Assembly: GCA_020161855.1 (NCBI GenBank)
Contig: JAIUNJ010000007.1
Location: 87,511 to 151,510 of the forward strand
Direction of reading: 5' to 3'
Length of the DNA stretch: 64,000 bases
Source: Pseudomonadota bacterium
Lineage (GTDB): Bacteria > Pseudomonadota > Alphaproteobacteria > Rhizobiales > Aestuariivirgaceae
Part shown: positions 28,983 to 37,807 of the stretch, piece after piece
Layout of the letters: every line of letters starts with the position of its first letter
Numbering within the stretch: the first letter of the stretch is position 1
Translations under genes and position numbers: made by a program
Notes under the pieces: model-generated
Databases searched by the model: none
What the model was told of the DNA's origin: nothing
Seen by the model: the letters and a program-made list of their open reading frames with translations, nothing else

Positions 28983-29428
28983 CCACGGGCCAGTGTGTTC
29001 AAGACGCCGTTGATGAAGCGCGGCTCATCGCCGCCATCAAAGAAGGCATCGGCCACGCCGACATATTCCGAGATCGCGACCCGCGACGGAACCTTGTCCA
29101 TGAAGAAGATTTCAAAGGCTGCCGCGCGAAGGATCGCCCGAACGGTTGAATCGAGGCGGTGCAACGGCCAGTCCTTGTCGAGAATCTTGTCCAGCGAAAC
29201 GTCAAGAAGGGCCTGCTCACGGACAGTCCCCTCCACGACAGTGCGCAGATGCGCGTAGTCGGCCTCGCCACATTCACCATTATCGAAATTGTCGCCTGCG
29301 GCCCGGGACGAGAACTGCGCCAGCGTCTCCCCTACATCGGAGGCGGCAATATCCATCTGGTATAAGGCCTGGACGGCGCCCAGCCGGGCGGCGGAGCGGG
29401 CAACGGGCGGTTTGCGGGGGGTGTTCAT
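28955..29428 (-). CDS. nusB: Transcription antitermination factor NusB
   Basis: A 157-residue all-helical RNA-binding protein of the rrn antitermination complex. Family text includes RSAARLGAVQALYQMDI, a central TVREQALLDVSLDKIL, and the C-terminal AILRAAAFEIFFMDKVPSRVAISEYVGVADAFF...FINGVLNTLA. The ATG at 29428 is used; an in-frame TTG at 29443 has no site. In many Rhizobiales nusB follows ribD-ribE-ribH after glyA-nrdR; those rib genes are not here. Confidence 0.95.
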   Translation of the reverse strand: MNTPRKPPVARSAARLGAVQALYQMDIAASDVGETLAQFSSRAAGDNFDNGECGEADYAHLRTVVEGTVREQALLDVSLDKILDKDWPLHRLDSTVRAILRAAAFEIFFMDKVPSRVAISEYVGVADAFFDGGDEPRFINGVLNTLARGCRPEEFSV

Positions 29429-29570
29429 GTCTGGCGGTTTCAATCAGCTTTGCGCCACCGCTTAGCCCGCCTCCGCCGCCAGCACAACGCCGGCCCGGCA
29501 TGCCACCCCAGACTTGCGCACAGGGCGGCTCCCCCCTATTTCCGGCCATCCTCAGGGGAGAGACAGGCGG

Positions 29571-30488
29571 ATGACCCTACCTTCAGCAAAGGCGAAGAGC
29601 CCGGCCACCGGCGCGATCTTCATGGTTTCCGCCGGGATTGCCTTTGCGGTCATCAACGTCATCACCCAGACGGTCACAGGTGACCCTGCCTATGGCGGGC
29701 TTGGCTTCAAGCCGACCTCCGATGCCTTCTGGCAGTATTTCATCGCCCTCCTGATCTCCCTGCCCTTCATCCTGAAAAGTGGCCCTGGCGCCATGCGCAC
29801 GGCCTTCCCCGGGCAGCATGTGATCCGCGTCATCTTCTCGGCCCTGGGCGTGCAGGCTTTCGTCTTCGGCCTCGCCCATGGTGTGCCCATCTGGCAGGTC
29901 ATCGCCCTTGTCATGACCTCGCCCTTCTTCATTCTTCTGGGCGCAAAATTCTCTCTTGGTGAGCATGTCGGGCTGGACCGCTGGTTCGCAGCGAGCCTCG
30001 GCTTTGCCGGTGCCCTGATCGTGCTGCAGCCCTGGTCGTCTGGCTTTACGGTCTGGTCGCTGGCGCCCGTTGCCGCCGCCATCCTGTGGGGCGCTGCCTC
30101 ACTCATGACCAAGCGCCTCACCGCCTCCGAGAGTCCCGAGACCATCACCATGTGGCTGCTGCTCCTGCTCTCGCCCATCAATCTCGGGCTTTCGCTGGCC
30201 GCGGGCTTCGAGTGGCCAAGCGGCAGGATCCTTCACCTCATCCTGCTGGGCGGCGTCATCCAGTTCGTGGCACAGTGGTGCCTCACCAAGGCCTATGACA
30301 AGGCCGATGCCTCTTTCCTCCAGCCCTTCGACGATCTGCGCCTGCCCTTCAATGTCATCGCGGGCTATGTGGCCTTCCGCTACCTGCCCGAAGGCAATCT
30401 GTGGATCGGCATTGCCCTCATCATGGCGGCCTCGGCCTTCCTGATGTGGCGGGAACATGTGAAGCGCCGCACAGCCACGGCGGCCTGA
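29571..30488 (+). CDS. EamA/DMT-family transporter
   Basis: A 305-residue inner-membrane protein with ten predicted helices in two EamA repeats (GAIFMVSAGIAFAVINVI at the start, ILWGAASLMTKRLT at the repeat boundary, and EGNLWIGIALIMAASAFLMW at the end). The ATG at 29571 has AGGGGAG upstream; earlier in-frame codons add an unlikely polar stretch. The protein has the DMT plan in full, but the substrate cannot be told. It is divergent from nusB and converges on the DUF1906 gene with 4 bases between stops. Confidence 0.9.
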   Translation: MTLPSAKAKSPATGAIFMVSAGIAFAVINVITQTVTGDPAYGGLGFKPTSDAFWQYFIALLISLPFILKSGPGAMRTAFPGQHVIRVIFSALGVQAFVFGLAHGVPIWQVIALVMTSPFFILLGAKFSLGEHVGLDRWFAASLGFAGALIVLQPWSSGFTVWSLAPVAAAILWGAASLMTKRLTASESPETITMWLLLLLSPINLGLSLAAGFEWPSGRILHLILLGGVIQFVAQWCLTKAYDKADASFLQPFDDLRLPFNVIAGYVAFRYLPEGNLWIGIALIMAASAFLMWREHVKRRTATAA

Positions 30489-30492
30489 ACGC

Positions 30493-31497
30493 TCACCAGC
30501 TCGGCTTGCACTTCTCGGGCAGGCCCGCGGCCGGCGTCACCTTGCCCTTCTTCGACCACTGGCCGAAATCCTTGCGCTGCACGCGGTTGAAATCGAAGCG
30601 CGCCGTTTCCTTGCCGTTGAACTGCCAGTTCTTGCAGAAGGTCGTATGCTGCTGCACCAGGGTCCACTTGCCGCTGGCGAGGAATTCCTTGGACCTTGGC
30701 CAGCCGGTCGACATGGCCAGCCAGCAGAATTCCACCAGCTTTCTGTTCAGCAGGTGCTCGCACACAAGCCCGCTGCCATAGCCGCCGATGCGATAGCGCC
30801 CGTCCGCCTTCAGCACGCGGTTCAACTCGCTGAAATAGTGATCGACAAAGGGCAGCATGTCGCCGTGCGTGATGGCTTCCGGCGGCTTGCCAAAGGCCAG
30901 CCGGTGATAGATCCGGAAGCGCTCATAGAACTTGATGTGCTTGCGGAAGCTGGGGTCAGCAGCGAGCAGCCGCTTCTTGCGCTCAGGCTGCACCACCTGC
31001 CCCTTGTTGACGCGCCATTCAAAGACGGAGTCCTTGATCGTCTGGTCGACGCCATCGACGGCAAAATAGATGGCCGAGCCCGCAGGCTGCCCGTTGGCCC
31101 CGGCGAGTTTCAGGGCCTCGCGCGCATCGCGCGCCCCGCGAGACTTGTCGAGGAAGGTCTCCGGATCGGAGTTCTCGTGCTGGAAGATCGTCACGATGCT
31201 GAGGCCCGCCGCCAACAGTGCATCGGTTTCCTTTGGAAACAGCGACTTGCAGGTCGTGTCCGGCCCGACCCAGTCATAGTAGCGGGCAATGGTTTTGATG
31301 CCGATAGCCTTGAAGGCTTCAACGCCCGTTTTCCCGCTCTTCGTCGTGATCGTCATCACCGGTTGCGAAAGATCAACGAGCGGATATTGCGGATGGGTGT
31401 TGCAGGATGGCGCCGCCGCGGCAGGCAATACCCCCAGCAGAAGAGCCACGAGCCCCGCCCCGGCGCATCTCAGGCCAGAACCAATCACGCACACCAT
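30493..31497 (-). CDS. Secreted DUF1906 (Rv2525c-like) glycoside-hydrolase-like protein
   Basis: A 334-residue protein with an N-terminal signal (hydrophobic GAGLVALLLGVLPAAAA). The domain starts at about residue 45 with GVEAFKAIGIKTIARYYDW, a TIM-barrel opening typical of DUF1906, and continues with LSIVTIFQHENSDPETF and GSAIYFAVDGVD; acidic residues at the strand ends suit a glycosidase site. Family members are thought to be cell-wall-associated hydrolases, unproven. The ATG at 31497 shares a base with the nrdR stop (TGATG), so it is translated downstream of nrdR. Confidence 0.82.
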   Translation of the reverse strand: MVCVIGSGLRCAGAGLVALLLGVLPAAAAPSCNTHPQYPLVDLSQPVMTITTKSGKTGVEAFKAIGIKTIARYYDWVGPDTTCKSLFPKETDALLAAGLSIVTIFQHENSDPETFLDKSRGARDAREALKLAGANGQPAGSAIYFAVDGVDQTIKDSVFEWRVNKGQVVQPERKKRLLAADPSFRKHIKFYERFRIYHRLAFGKPPEAITHGDMLPFVDHYFSELNRVLKADGRYRIGGYGSGLVCEHLLNRKLVEFCWLAMSTGWPRSKEFLASGKWTLVQQHTTFCKNWQFNGKETARFDFNRVQRKDFGQWSKKGKVTPAAGLPEKCKPSW

Positions 31498-31970
31498 CAG
31501 GTGTCGTTCTCGCTGCTGTCGTCATTGGCCAGTTCGCCAATGATCTCCTCGAAATCCTTCGCCTCGCGGAAATTGCGGTACACCGAGGCAAAGCGCACAT
31601 AGGCCACGTCATCGAGGTTCTTGAGCCCCTCCATGACGAGCTCGCCGATCTGCTCCGACTTGATCTCGTTTTCGCCCAGGCTTTCCAATTGCCGCACGAT
31701 CCCGGAAACCATGCGCTCGATACGCTCGGCATCGACAGGCCGCTTGCGCAGGGCCACCTGCACGGAACGTGCGAGCTTGTCGCGGTCGAAGGGCGTGCGG
31801 CGGCCGGACCGCTTCACCACCATCAACTCGCGCAACTGGATGCGTTCAAAGGTCGTGAAGCGTCCGCCGCAATCCGGGCAGGCCCGGCGGCGGCGGATGG
31901 CGGAATTGTCTTCCGTGGCGCGGCTGTCCTTCACCTGGGTTTCGGCATTGCCGCAGAACGGACAGCGCAT
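31497..31970 (-). CDS. nrdR: Transcriptional repressor NrdR
   Basis: A 157-residue zinc-ribbon/ATP-cone repressor of ribonucleotide reductase genes. Zinc ligands are MRCPFCG and CPDCGGRF, followed by the ATP-cone domain ([18 protein letters not shown]...). It lies 14 bases after glyA in the usual alphaproteobacterial order glyA-nrdR, with GGAG before its ATG. What follows is unusual: a DUF1906 gene instead of riboflavin genes. Confidence 0.97.
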   Translation of the reverse strand: MRCPFCGNAETQVKDSRATEDNSAIRRRRACPDCGGRFTTFERIQLRELMVVKRSGRRTPFDRDKLARSVQVALRKRPVDAERIERMVSGIVRQLESLGENEIKSEQIGELVMEGLKNLDDVAYVRFASVYRNFREAKDFEEIIGELANDDSSENDT

Positions 31971-31984
31971 CGTCTGGAAAGCTC

Positions 31985-33316
31985 CTAGCTGTAGATCGGG
32001 AACCTCTTGGTCAGCGCCATCACCTTGCGCTTCACCGCCGATTCCACCTTGCCGTTGCCATCTTCGCCATTCTTGGCAAGCCCGTCCAGAACCTCGGTGA
32101 TCAACCGGCCCACTTCGCGGAATTCGGCTTCGCCGAAGCCACGCGTCGTTCCGGCCGGTGTGCCAAGGCGGATGCCGCTCGTCACCATCGGCTTCTCCGG
32201 GTCGAAGGGAATGCCGTTCTTGTTGCAGGTGATATAGGCGCGGCCCAGTGACTGTTCTGCGGCCTTGCCAGTCAGGCCCTTCTTGCGCAGGTCGACCAGC
32301 ATCAGGTGCGTGTCGGTGCCGCCCGTGGTGATGTCGCAGCCGCCTGCAATCATGGCATCCGAGAGCGCCTTGGCGTTCTTCACAACCTGCCCTGCATACT
32401 TCTTGAAGGCGGGCCTCAGAGCTTCGCCAAAGGCCACGGCCTTGGCTGCAATCACATGTTCCAGCGGTCCACCGATGATGCCCGGGAAAACCGCGGAATT
32501 GATCTTCTTGCCCAGATCCTCGTCGCGCGAGAGGATCATACCGCCGCGCGGTCCGCGCAGCGTCTTGTGCGTCGTCGTCGTCACCACATGGGCATGTTCC
32601 AGCGGGCTCGGATGCACACCACCCGCCACGAGGCCGGCAAAATGCGCCATGTCGACAAACAGATAGGCGCCCACGCTGTCGGCGATCTCGCGGAAGCGCT
32701 TGAAGTCGATGATCCGCGGATAGGCCGAACCACCGGCGATGATAAGCTTCGGCCGCACCTCGAGGGCCTGGCGGGCAACATCGTCATAGTCGATCTGCTG
32801 GTTGTCCTCGCGCACCTTGTAGGAAGCAACCTTGAACCACTTGCCGGATTGGTTGACCGGCGAACCATGTGTCAGGTGGCCACCACAGGCGAGGTCGAGA
32901 CCCATGAAGGTGTCGCCCGGCTGCAGCAGCGCAAAGAACACTGCCTGATTGGCCGTGGCCCCGGAATGGGGCTGCACATTGGCATAGTTGGCGCCGAACA
33001 GCTGCTTCGCCCTGTCGATCGCCAGTTGTTCTGAAACGTCCACATGCTGGCAGCCCCCATAGTAGCGGCGGCCCGGATAGCCCTCGGCATACTTGTTCGT
33101 CATCACCGAACCCTGCGCCTCAAGCACGGCGCGCGAGACGATGTTCTCGGAGGCGATCAGTTCGATCTCGTGCTGCTGCCGCCCCAGCTCGGCGGCGATT
33201 GCCTTGGCGATCTTCGGGTCGGTCTTGGCCAGCTTGTCCTTGAAGAAGCCGGGGTAAAGCGGGGCTTTCTTGGTGGCAGCTTTCTTGACGGTCTTCTTGG
33301 CGGGCTTGCGGGCCAT
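31985..33316 (-). CDS. glyA: Serine hydroxymethyltransferase
   Basis: A 443-residue PLP enzyme interconverting serine and glycine with tetrahydrofolate. The PLP lysine is in [14 protein letters not shown], and the text [14 protein letters not shown] and [15 protein letters not shown] is family-specific. The first 20 residues are an extra Lys/Ala-rich stretch ([18 protein letters not shown]) before the normal N-terminus; GGAGACACC upstream of the ATG at 33316 supports the longer form. Its product glycine feeds ALA synthase encoded immediately upstream (104-bp gap). Confidence 0.97.
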   Translation of the reverse strand: MARKPAKKTVKKAATKKAPLYPGFFKDKLAKTDPKIAKAIAAELGRQQHEIELIASENIVSRAVLEAQGSVMTNKYAEGYPGRRYYGGCQHVDVSEQLAIDRAKQLFGANYANVQPHSGATANQAVFFALLQPGDTFMGLDLACGGHLTHGSPVNQSGKWFKVASYKVREDNQQIDYDDVARQALEVRPKLIIAGGSAYPRIIDFKRFREIADSVGAYLFVDMAHFAGLVAGGVHPSPLEHAHVVTTTTHKTLRGPRGGMILSRDEDLGKKINSAVFPGIIGGPLEHVIAAKAVAFGEALRPAFKKYAGQVVKNAKALSDAMIAGGCDITTGGTDTHLMLVDLRKKGLTGKAAEQSLGRAYITCNKNGIPFDPEKPMVTSGIRLGTPAGTTRGFGEAEFREVGRLITEVLDGLAKNGEDGNGKVESAVKRKVMALTKRFPIYS

Positions 33317-33420
33317 GGCAGGTGTCTCCGGGTGGCAGATGGGGCCGCTCTATACAGGCTCCGAAAGCGCCGTCCATGCCGAAAGCGACATGACGGACAA
33401 GGCCCGCCCTGTCCGCCTGC

Positions 33421-34641
33421 TCAGGCCGCCCGCTTCAGCGCGAGGCGCTCCCAGCATTCATCGAGGGCGGCGGCCAGCCGGGCGATTTCAAGCTCGCCAT
33501 GAAGCGGCCCAGGCGTCAGCCGGATGCGCTCCGTGCCCTTGGCGACGGTCGGATAGTTGATCGGCTGCACATAGATCGCATGCTTGTCCAGAAGCCGGTC
33601 CGTCAACGCCTTGCACTGCACCGGATCGCCGATCATCACCGGCACGATATGGGTCGGCGTATCGAGTGCCGGCAGGCCGCGCCCGCGCAGCGCCGCATAA
33701 AGCTTCCGGGCATGGCTCTGCTGCAGGGCCCGCTCCTTGTCCGACAGCTTGAGATGCCGCACCGAGGCCAGAGCCCCGGCGGCGATCACCGGCGAGATCG
33801 ACGTCGTGAAAATGAACCCGGGCGCATTGCTGCGGATGGCATCGATGACATTGGCCTGCCCAGCCAGATAGCCACCCATGAGCCCGAAGGCCTTGGCCAG
33901 CGTACCCTCGATCACGTCGATCCGCCCGAGCAGCCCGTCCCGTTCGGCGACACCGCCGCCACGGGGACCATACATGCCCACGGCATGAACCTCGTCCAGA
34001 TAGGTCAGGGCCCCGAACTCGCGCGCCAGATCGCAGATGGCCGCCATCGGCGAGATGTCGCCATCCATGGAGTAGATCGACTCGAAGGCAATGATCTTCG
34101 GCCGGGCCCGCTCGATGCGGCTGAGCTTGGCCCGCAGGTCGGCGAGGTCATTGTGCGCGAAAACCATCTTCTCGCAGCGCCCCTGGCGGATGCCGTCAAT
34201 CATCGAGGCGTGGTTCTTGGCGTCCGAGAGGATCACACAGCCCGGAAGAAGCTGCGCCAGGGTGGAGAGCCCGGCGGCGTTGGCCATGTAGCCGGAGTTG
34301 AACAGAAGTGCCGCCTCCTTGCCGTGAAGGTCGGCAAGCTCGCGTTCGAGCGCCACATGATAGCGTGTCGTGCCAGAGATATTGCGCGTTCCGCCGGAAC
34401 CGGCGCCGACCTCGTCGATTGCTTCGTGCATGGCCTGCAGCACCTCGGGATGCTGGCCCATGCCGAGATAGTCGTTGGAACACCACACCGCGACATCGCG
34501 CGGGCCATCTGGCCCGTGCCATGTTGCCCGTGGAAACTGCCCGCACTTGCGGCTCAGTTCGATGAACTGCCGATACCGGCCCTCGCGGTGAAGCGCTTCA
34601 AGGGCCCCGTCAAAGGCCGCTGCATAGTCAAAACGTGTCAT
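33421..34641 (-). CDS. hemA: 5-aminolevulinate synthase (C4 pathway)
   Basis: A 406-residue PLP enzyme condensing glycine and succinyl-CoA, the first step of heme synthesis in alphaproteobacteria. Motifs: [23 protein letters not shown], the Asp of [16 protein letters not shown], and the PLP lysine K250 in [14 protein letters not shown]. The ATG at 34641 is used instead of a TTG two codons up. A long inverted repeat (34658-34683) sits just upstream. hemB (second step) is 5 kb away at 39595. Confidence 0.97.
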   Translation of the reverse strand: MTRFDYAAAFDGALEALHREGRYRQFIELSRKCGQFPRATWHGPDGPRDVAVWCSNDYLGMGQHPEVLQAMHEAIDEVGAGSGGTRNISGTTRYHVALERELADLHGKEAALLFNSGYMANAAGLSTLAQLLPGCVILSDAKNHASMIDGIRQGRCEKMVFAHNDLADLRAKLSRIERARPKIIAFESIYSMDGDISPMAAICDLAREFGALTYLDEVHAVGMYGPRGGGVAERDGLLGRIDVIEGTLAKAFGLMGGYLAGQANVIDAIRSNAPGFIFTTSISPVIAAGALASVRHLKLSDKERALQQSHARKLYAALRGRGLPALDTPTHIVPVMIGDPVQCKALTDRLLDKHAIYVQPINYPTVAKGTERIRLTPGPLHGELEIARLAAALDECWERLALKRAA

Positions 34642-34657
34642 GCACAACCGTTTAGCC

Positions 34658-34683
34658 GGTCAAGTGCACCCGCGCACTTGACC
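34658..34683. repeat. Perfect inverted repeat between the L,D-transpeptidase gene and hemA
   Basis: GGTCAAGTGC (34658-34667) and GCACTTGACC (34674-34683) are perfect 10-base arms with a 6-base spacer, and the flanks GCC/TGGC extend the pairing past one bulge. There is no T-run on either side, so it is not a standard terminator. It lies 17 bases before the hemA start and could be an operator or an RNA hairpin. Confidence 0.7.
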
Positions 34684-34696
34684 TGGCTCAATCGTG

Positions 34697-36709
34697 TCAG
34701 TTGGCCGCAGTCTCAGGCTTTGCCTTGTCGGCGGCTGGCTTTTTGACTGCCTCAACCGGCTTCTTGGCAGGAGCAGCATCAGCGGTCTTGCAGCCATCAG
34801 GCAGCTTGCCATTCTTGTCGGGTTTGCAGGCAGCAGGCTTCTTTGTGGCCGACTTCTTGTCGTCCACCTTCTTCTTGTCGGCCGTGGCGTTGTCGGTCGG
34901 TTTCTTCTTGGCTGCCGCAGCATCCTTGCTGTCGGTGGCGGCCACCTTCTTGGCATCGGCCTTGCCGGTCTTTGCAACCTTCTTCTTGTCGGTGGCCTTC
35001 TTGCCCTTCTTTGCGGCCTGTTCCTTGCGGTACTTGCCCCAGTCAAAAAGGCCCGGAACGCCGTCGTCGTTCTTCTTGATCTTGGCCGGCTTCGTTGTCG
35101 ACTTACCCAGCAGCGTCTTCTTCGGCGGAGTGCTGTCCTCGTCGTCCGCTCCAGCAGAAGGCTCGTCAGCGGACTTCCAGCTCGAGGACATCACAGGGCC
35201 GTCGTCGCTGTTCTTGGCAAGCCGCAGCATTAGCTTGCGCGTAATGTCGCTCGCCTTGCCCCTGCTCATGCTGGTGCCGCCCTGGTTGGAACCGCCAAGG
35301 AATGAACCGCCGGAAGTCTTGCGGTTGCCGAACAGGAAGAAGCCGGCCGAGTTACCGTCTTCGATCGACTGCACGAGGCGTGGCAGCGGCTTCAGCACGA
35401 AGCGGCTGCCATCCGGAGCAACTTCGCCCAGCGGCATCGGCTGGCCGACAGTGAAGCCCGAGTTGTCGAGGTCATAGATGTCGTAGCGGAAGGCAACCGT
35501 GTTGCCGATCGGCCAGGCAGTCAGATAGACCTGCCGCAGTTGTGGCGGTGCCGTCAGATTGACATCGAGGCGCTCCAGCGTTTCAGCCAGAGCCGAAATC
35601 TGCGTTTCGCCGATGCCGTCCTGGCCATTCACAATCCACTTCACCAGACCCGGCATATCCTGCACACGCACGCAGCCCGAGCTGTAGAAACGGGTCTTGG
35701 ACTCGAACAGCGGCTTCTCCGGCGTGTCGTGGAGATAGACACCAAACGGGCTCTTGAAGGTCACCTTGGCCGTGGCCATGGCGTTGCCCGGCCCCGGCTC
35801 CTGACGGAAATGGTAGTCGTCAGGAATGGCGCGGCGCCAGTTCACCGAGCGGGGATCGATTTCCGGGCCACCGTAGCCCTTGAAAACCTTCATGTTCATG
35901 TCGTCGAGGACACGCGTGCCGGTGCGCAGCTTCGGGAAAATGTCAGCTTCGACAATCGAAACCGGCGCATTCCAGTACGGGTTGAAGTTGATTGCCTCCA
36001 GCGGCGTCATCACCACCGGCGAAGGCCGCGAGGGGCGGCCGACAATGGCATTGTGGTGCGAGTAGACGCGGCCATTCTCAACGGTTTCGATCTGCTGCGC
36101 CGGAATGTTGACGATCACGTAGCGCGGCCCGAGGTCCTTCTCATAGACCTCCAGCCGGTTGATGTTCGCCAGAATGGTGCGCAGGCGCACATCCGCCGGT
36201 ACGTTGAGATAAGCCAGCGTCACCTGGTCAACACGCCCGGTGACGGCCAGCCCCATATTGCGCTGGAAGCGGCGCACACCGTCTTCAGTCGCGCTGGTGA
36301 ACCGCGAAGCAAATTCGCTCTGCGTGGCCTCAACGCGGACATAGCCGTCGAGGTAGAGGCGCTGATTGAGGATCACCACGCCTTTGCCCGTTGAGCCCTT
36401 CTTGTAGTTGCCGCCTGGAACCTTGGGGAACCCACCCTGGGCCACGATGTTACGATAGCGGTCGGCGATGGCGCGCATCCGTTCGGCACTGTCGGGTGCC
36501 AGCATCGGCGACAGGTTGTTGTCGAAAACATACTCGGTCTTTGTTTCGACCTTTGAGGCCGCCGGCAGGTTCTCGGCGGGGCCACCTGCGGCACCGGCCT
36601 CGCGGGCCACAATTGGAAGTGCCAGGGCGGCAATCAGGGCCACTACGAACAGACGCATATGCGCCAGGTGGAAGATATTGAAATGGTTCATATTTGTCAG
36701 TGTGCGCAT
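34697..36709 (-). CDS. YcbB-type L,D-transpeptidase with Lys/Ala-rich tail
   Basis: About 670 residues. A signal segment (MRLFVVALIAALALPIVA) precedes a PG_binding_1-like helical domain (LNQRLYLDGYVRVEA...VRRFQRNMGLAVTGRVDQVTLAYLN) and the YkuD catalytic domain, with H327 in YLHDTPEKPLF and nucleophile C346 in FYSSGCVRV. Such enzymes make 3-3 peptidoglycan crosslinks or attach proteins. The last about 110 residues are Lys/Ala/Asp-rich low complexity with one cysteine pair (CKPDKNGKLPDGC). The start is uncertain: ATGs at 36709, 36691 and 36658 are all possible and none has a clear ribosome-binding site. The probable promoter at 36743-36771 rules out the GTG at 36745. ldtR lies upstream. Confidence 0.9.
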   Translation of the reverse strand: MRTLTNMNHFNIFHLAHMRLFVVALIAALALPIVAREAGAAGGPAENLPAASKVETKTEYVFDNNLSPMLAPDSAERMRAIADRYRNIVAQGGFPKVPGGNYKKGSTGKGVVILNQRLYLDGYVRVEATQSEFASRFTSATEDGVRRFQRNMGLAVTGRVDQVTLAYLNVPADVRLRTILANINRLEVYEKDLGPRYVIVNIPAQQIETVENGRVYSHHNAIVGRPSRPSPVVMTPLEAINFNPYWNAPVSIVEADIFPKLRTGTRVLDDMNMKVFKGYGGPEIDPRSVNWRRAIPDDYHFRQEPGPGNAMATAKVTFKSPFGVYLHDTPEKPLFESKTRFYSSGCVRVQDMPGLVKWIVNGQDGIGETQISALAETLERLDVNLTAPPQLRQVYLTAWPIGNTVAFRYDIYDLDNSGFTVGQPMPLGEVAPDGSRFVLKPLPRLVQSIEDGNSAGFFLFGNRKTSGGSFLGGSNQGGTSMSRGKASDITRKLMLRLAKNSDDGPVMSSSWKSADEPSAGADDEDSTPPKKTLLGKSTTKPAKIKKNDDGVPGLFDWGKYRKEQAAKKGKKATDKKKVAKTGKADAKKVAATDSKDAAAAKKKPTDNATADKKKVDDKKSATKKPAACKPDKNGKLPDGCKTADAAPAKKPVEAVKKPAADKAKPETAAN

Positions 36710-36742
36710 CTTCTCTACCAACTCGTCCTCACCCGCTCTGTC

Positions 36743-36771
36743 CACATAGCATCGCTGGCGAGGCCCGTCAA
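36743..36771 (-). promoter_or_regulatory. Candidate sigma-70 promoter of the L,D-transpeptidase gene
   Basis: On the minus strand TTGACG (36771-36766) and TATGTG (36748-36743) are separated by 17 bases. The -10 is imperfect. It gives a start near 36735, upstream of all plausible ATGs. Confidence 0.45.
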
Positions 36772-37084
36772 AACTGAGGCCATTTCAGGTGCAAATGAGG
36801 CAGATTCGAGATTCGCAGGATTAAATTACGACAATCCGGCCACAATTGCCGGAAATCACTGATCTTTGCCGAGGCACTGAGACTTATTCGCCACAGCCAC
36901 TGGCCCCCTTTGCCCAATGATTGGGCGAAGGCGCGACGCGTTGGCTGTTCAAATCTTTTTGAGGGAAATTGATGCCGGAGGCTCTCCTCCGGTGGAGATA
37001 CGCTCTTGCAGGGGCGCAGTTCAGGATTGTCCACAAATCTAGTGAAACACCGCGCGCCTGTCAAGCACTAAATTCACATGAAAT
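36772..37084. other. Long non-coding region between the L,D-transpeptidase gene and ldtR
   Basis: No gene is credible in this stretch. It holds two short hairpins: GCCCAA-TGA-TTGGGC (36912-36926) and CCGGAGG-CTCT-CCTCCGG (36975-36992). It is the natural place for LdtR operators, since LdtR is known in Liberibacter to control its own gene and an L,D-transpeptidase gene, but I cannot assign a site. A weak 61-codon plus-strand frame (36969-37154) runs into ldtR and is not believed. Confidence 0.6.
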
Positions 37085-37124
37085 GAAAATACCACCCTGC
37101 CCCTTATCTGGGACAAGGTGGTAT
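37085..37124 (-). terminator. Rho-independent terminator of ldtR
   Basis: On the minus strand a 15-bp stem (37124-37110 with 37103-37089, two G-T pairs) around AGATAA ends in TTTTC. It lies 17 bases after the ldtR stop. Confidence 0.92.
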
Positions 37125-37141
37125 CCGATTTCTCGCTTGCC

Positions 37142-37657
37142 TCAGAGGCGATAGAGGATCTGGTCGGTCCAGTAGCGCTCAAGACGGGTCAGCGCCTTGT
37201 TGATGCGCTCGAACTCATCCGCCGAGATGCCCACGACCTCTTCGATGGCCTGAAGCTGGCGATTGTAGAGGGCATCGACCCGCTGCCGGATCTCCTGGCC
37301 CTTCTCGGTGAGGCTGACGCGCACCGAACGCTTGTCATTCGACGAACGCTCATGGTTCACATAGCCAGACTCGACCAGCTTCTTCAGATTGTAGGAAACG
37401 TTCGAGCCCTGATAGTGGCCCCGCGTCTTGAGTTCGCCCGCCGTCAGTTCGGCGTCCGAAATGTTGAACAACAGGAGCGCCTGCACCGGGTTCACTTCCT
37501 TCTCACCCGTACGCTCGAAATCGTCCTTGATCACGTCAAGAAGCCTGCGATGCAGACGCTCGATCAGCGTCAGGGCTTCCAGATAGCGATGCTTGATGTT
37601 CTGCCGCTTTGCCTCGATGGGCTGTACGGCTGCCTTCCCCAGCAACTGCGTTGTCAT
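37142..37657 (-). CDS. ldtR: MarR-family regulator LdtR
   Basis: A 171-residue winged-helix regulator. The helix-turn-helix and wing are AGELKTRGHYQGSNVSYNLKKLVESGYVNHERSSNDKRS, close to LdtR of Candidatus Liberibacter and Sinorhizobium as I recall them. There it activates L,D-transpeptidase expression and stress tolerance. The ATG at 37657 has GGTGGAG upstream; a GTG three codons earlier is less likely. Placement beside an L,D-transpeptidase gene supports the name. A direct repeat 150-190 bases upstream may be part of its control. Confidence 0.9.
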   Translation of the reverse strand: MTTQLLGKAAVQPIEAKRQNIKHRYLEALTLIERLHRRLLDVIKDDFERTGEKEVNPVQALLLFNISDAELTAGELKTRGHYQGSNVSYNLKKLVESGYVNHERSSNDKRSVRVSLTEKGQEIRQRVDALYNRQLQAIEEVVGISADEFERINKALTRLERYWTDQILYRL

Positions 37658-37807
37658 GTTCTCCACCTATCCCGTTTCGGGACCAGCCTCTGTTTGGTGG
37701 GCCGTTTTCCCGATTGGACAGAAAGTAACGCAGGCGTTTTTAAGGTCGCCTCAACAGGCTCGGTAAATTTGGACTTACATTTTCACAAATTCGCGCCGGT
37801 TTTGCAT

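Noticed and set aside
36969-37154. 61-codon plus-strand open frame in the ldt-ldtR gap
   Set aside because: It runs through the ldtR terminator and into the ldtR 3' end, has no convincing ribosome-binding site and gives protein-unlike sequence.
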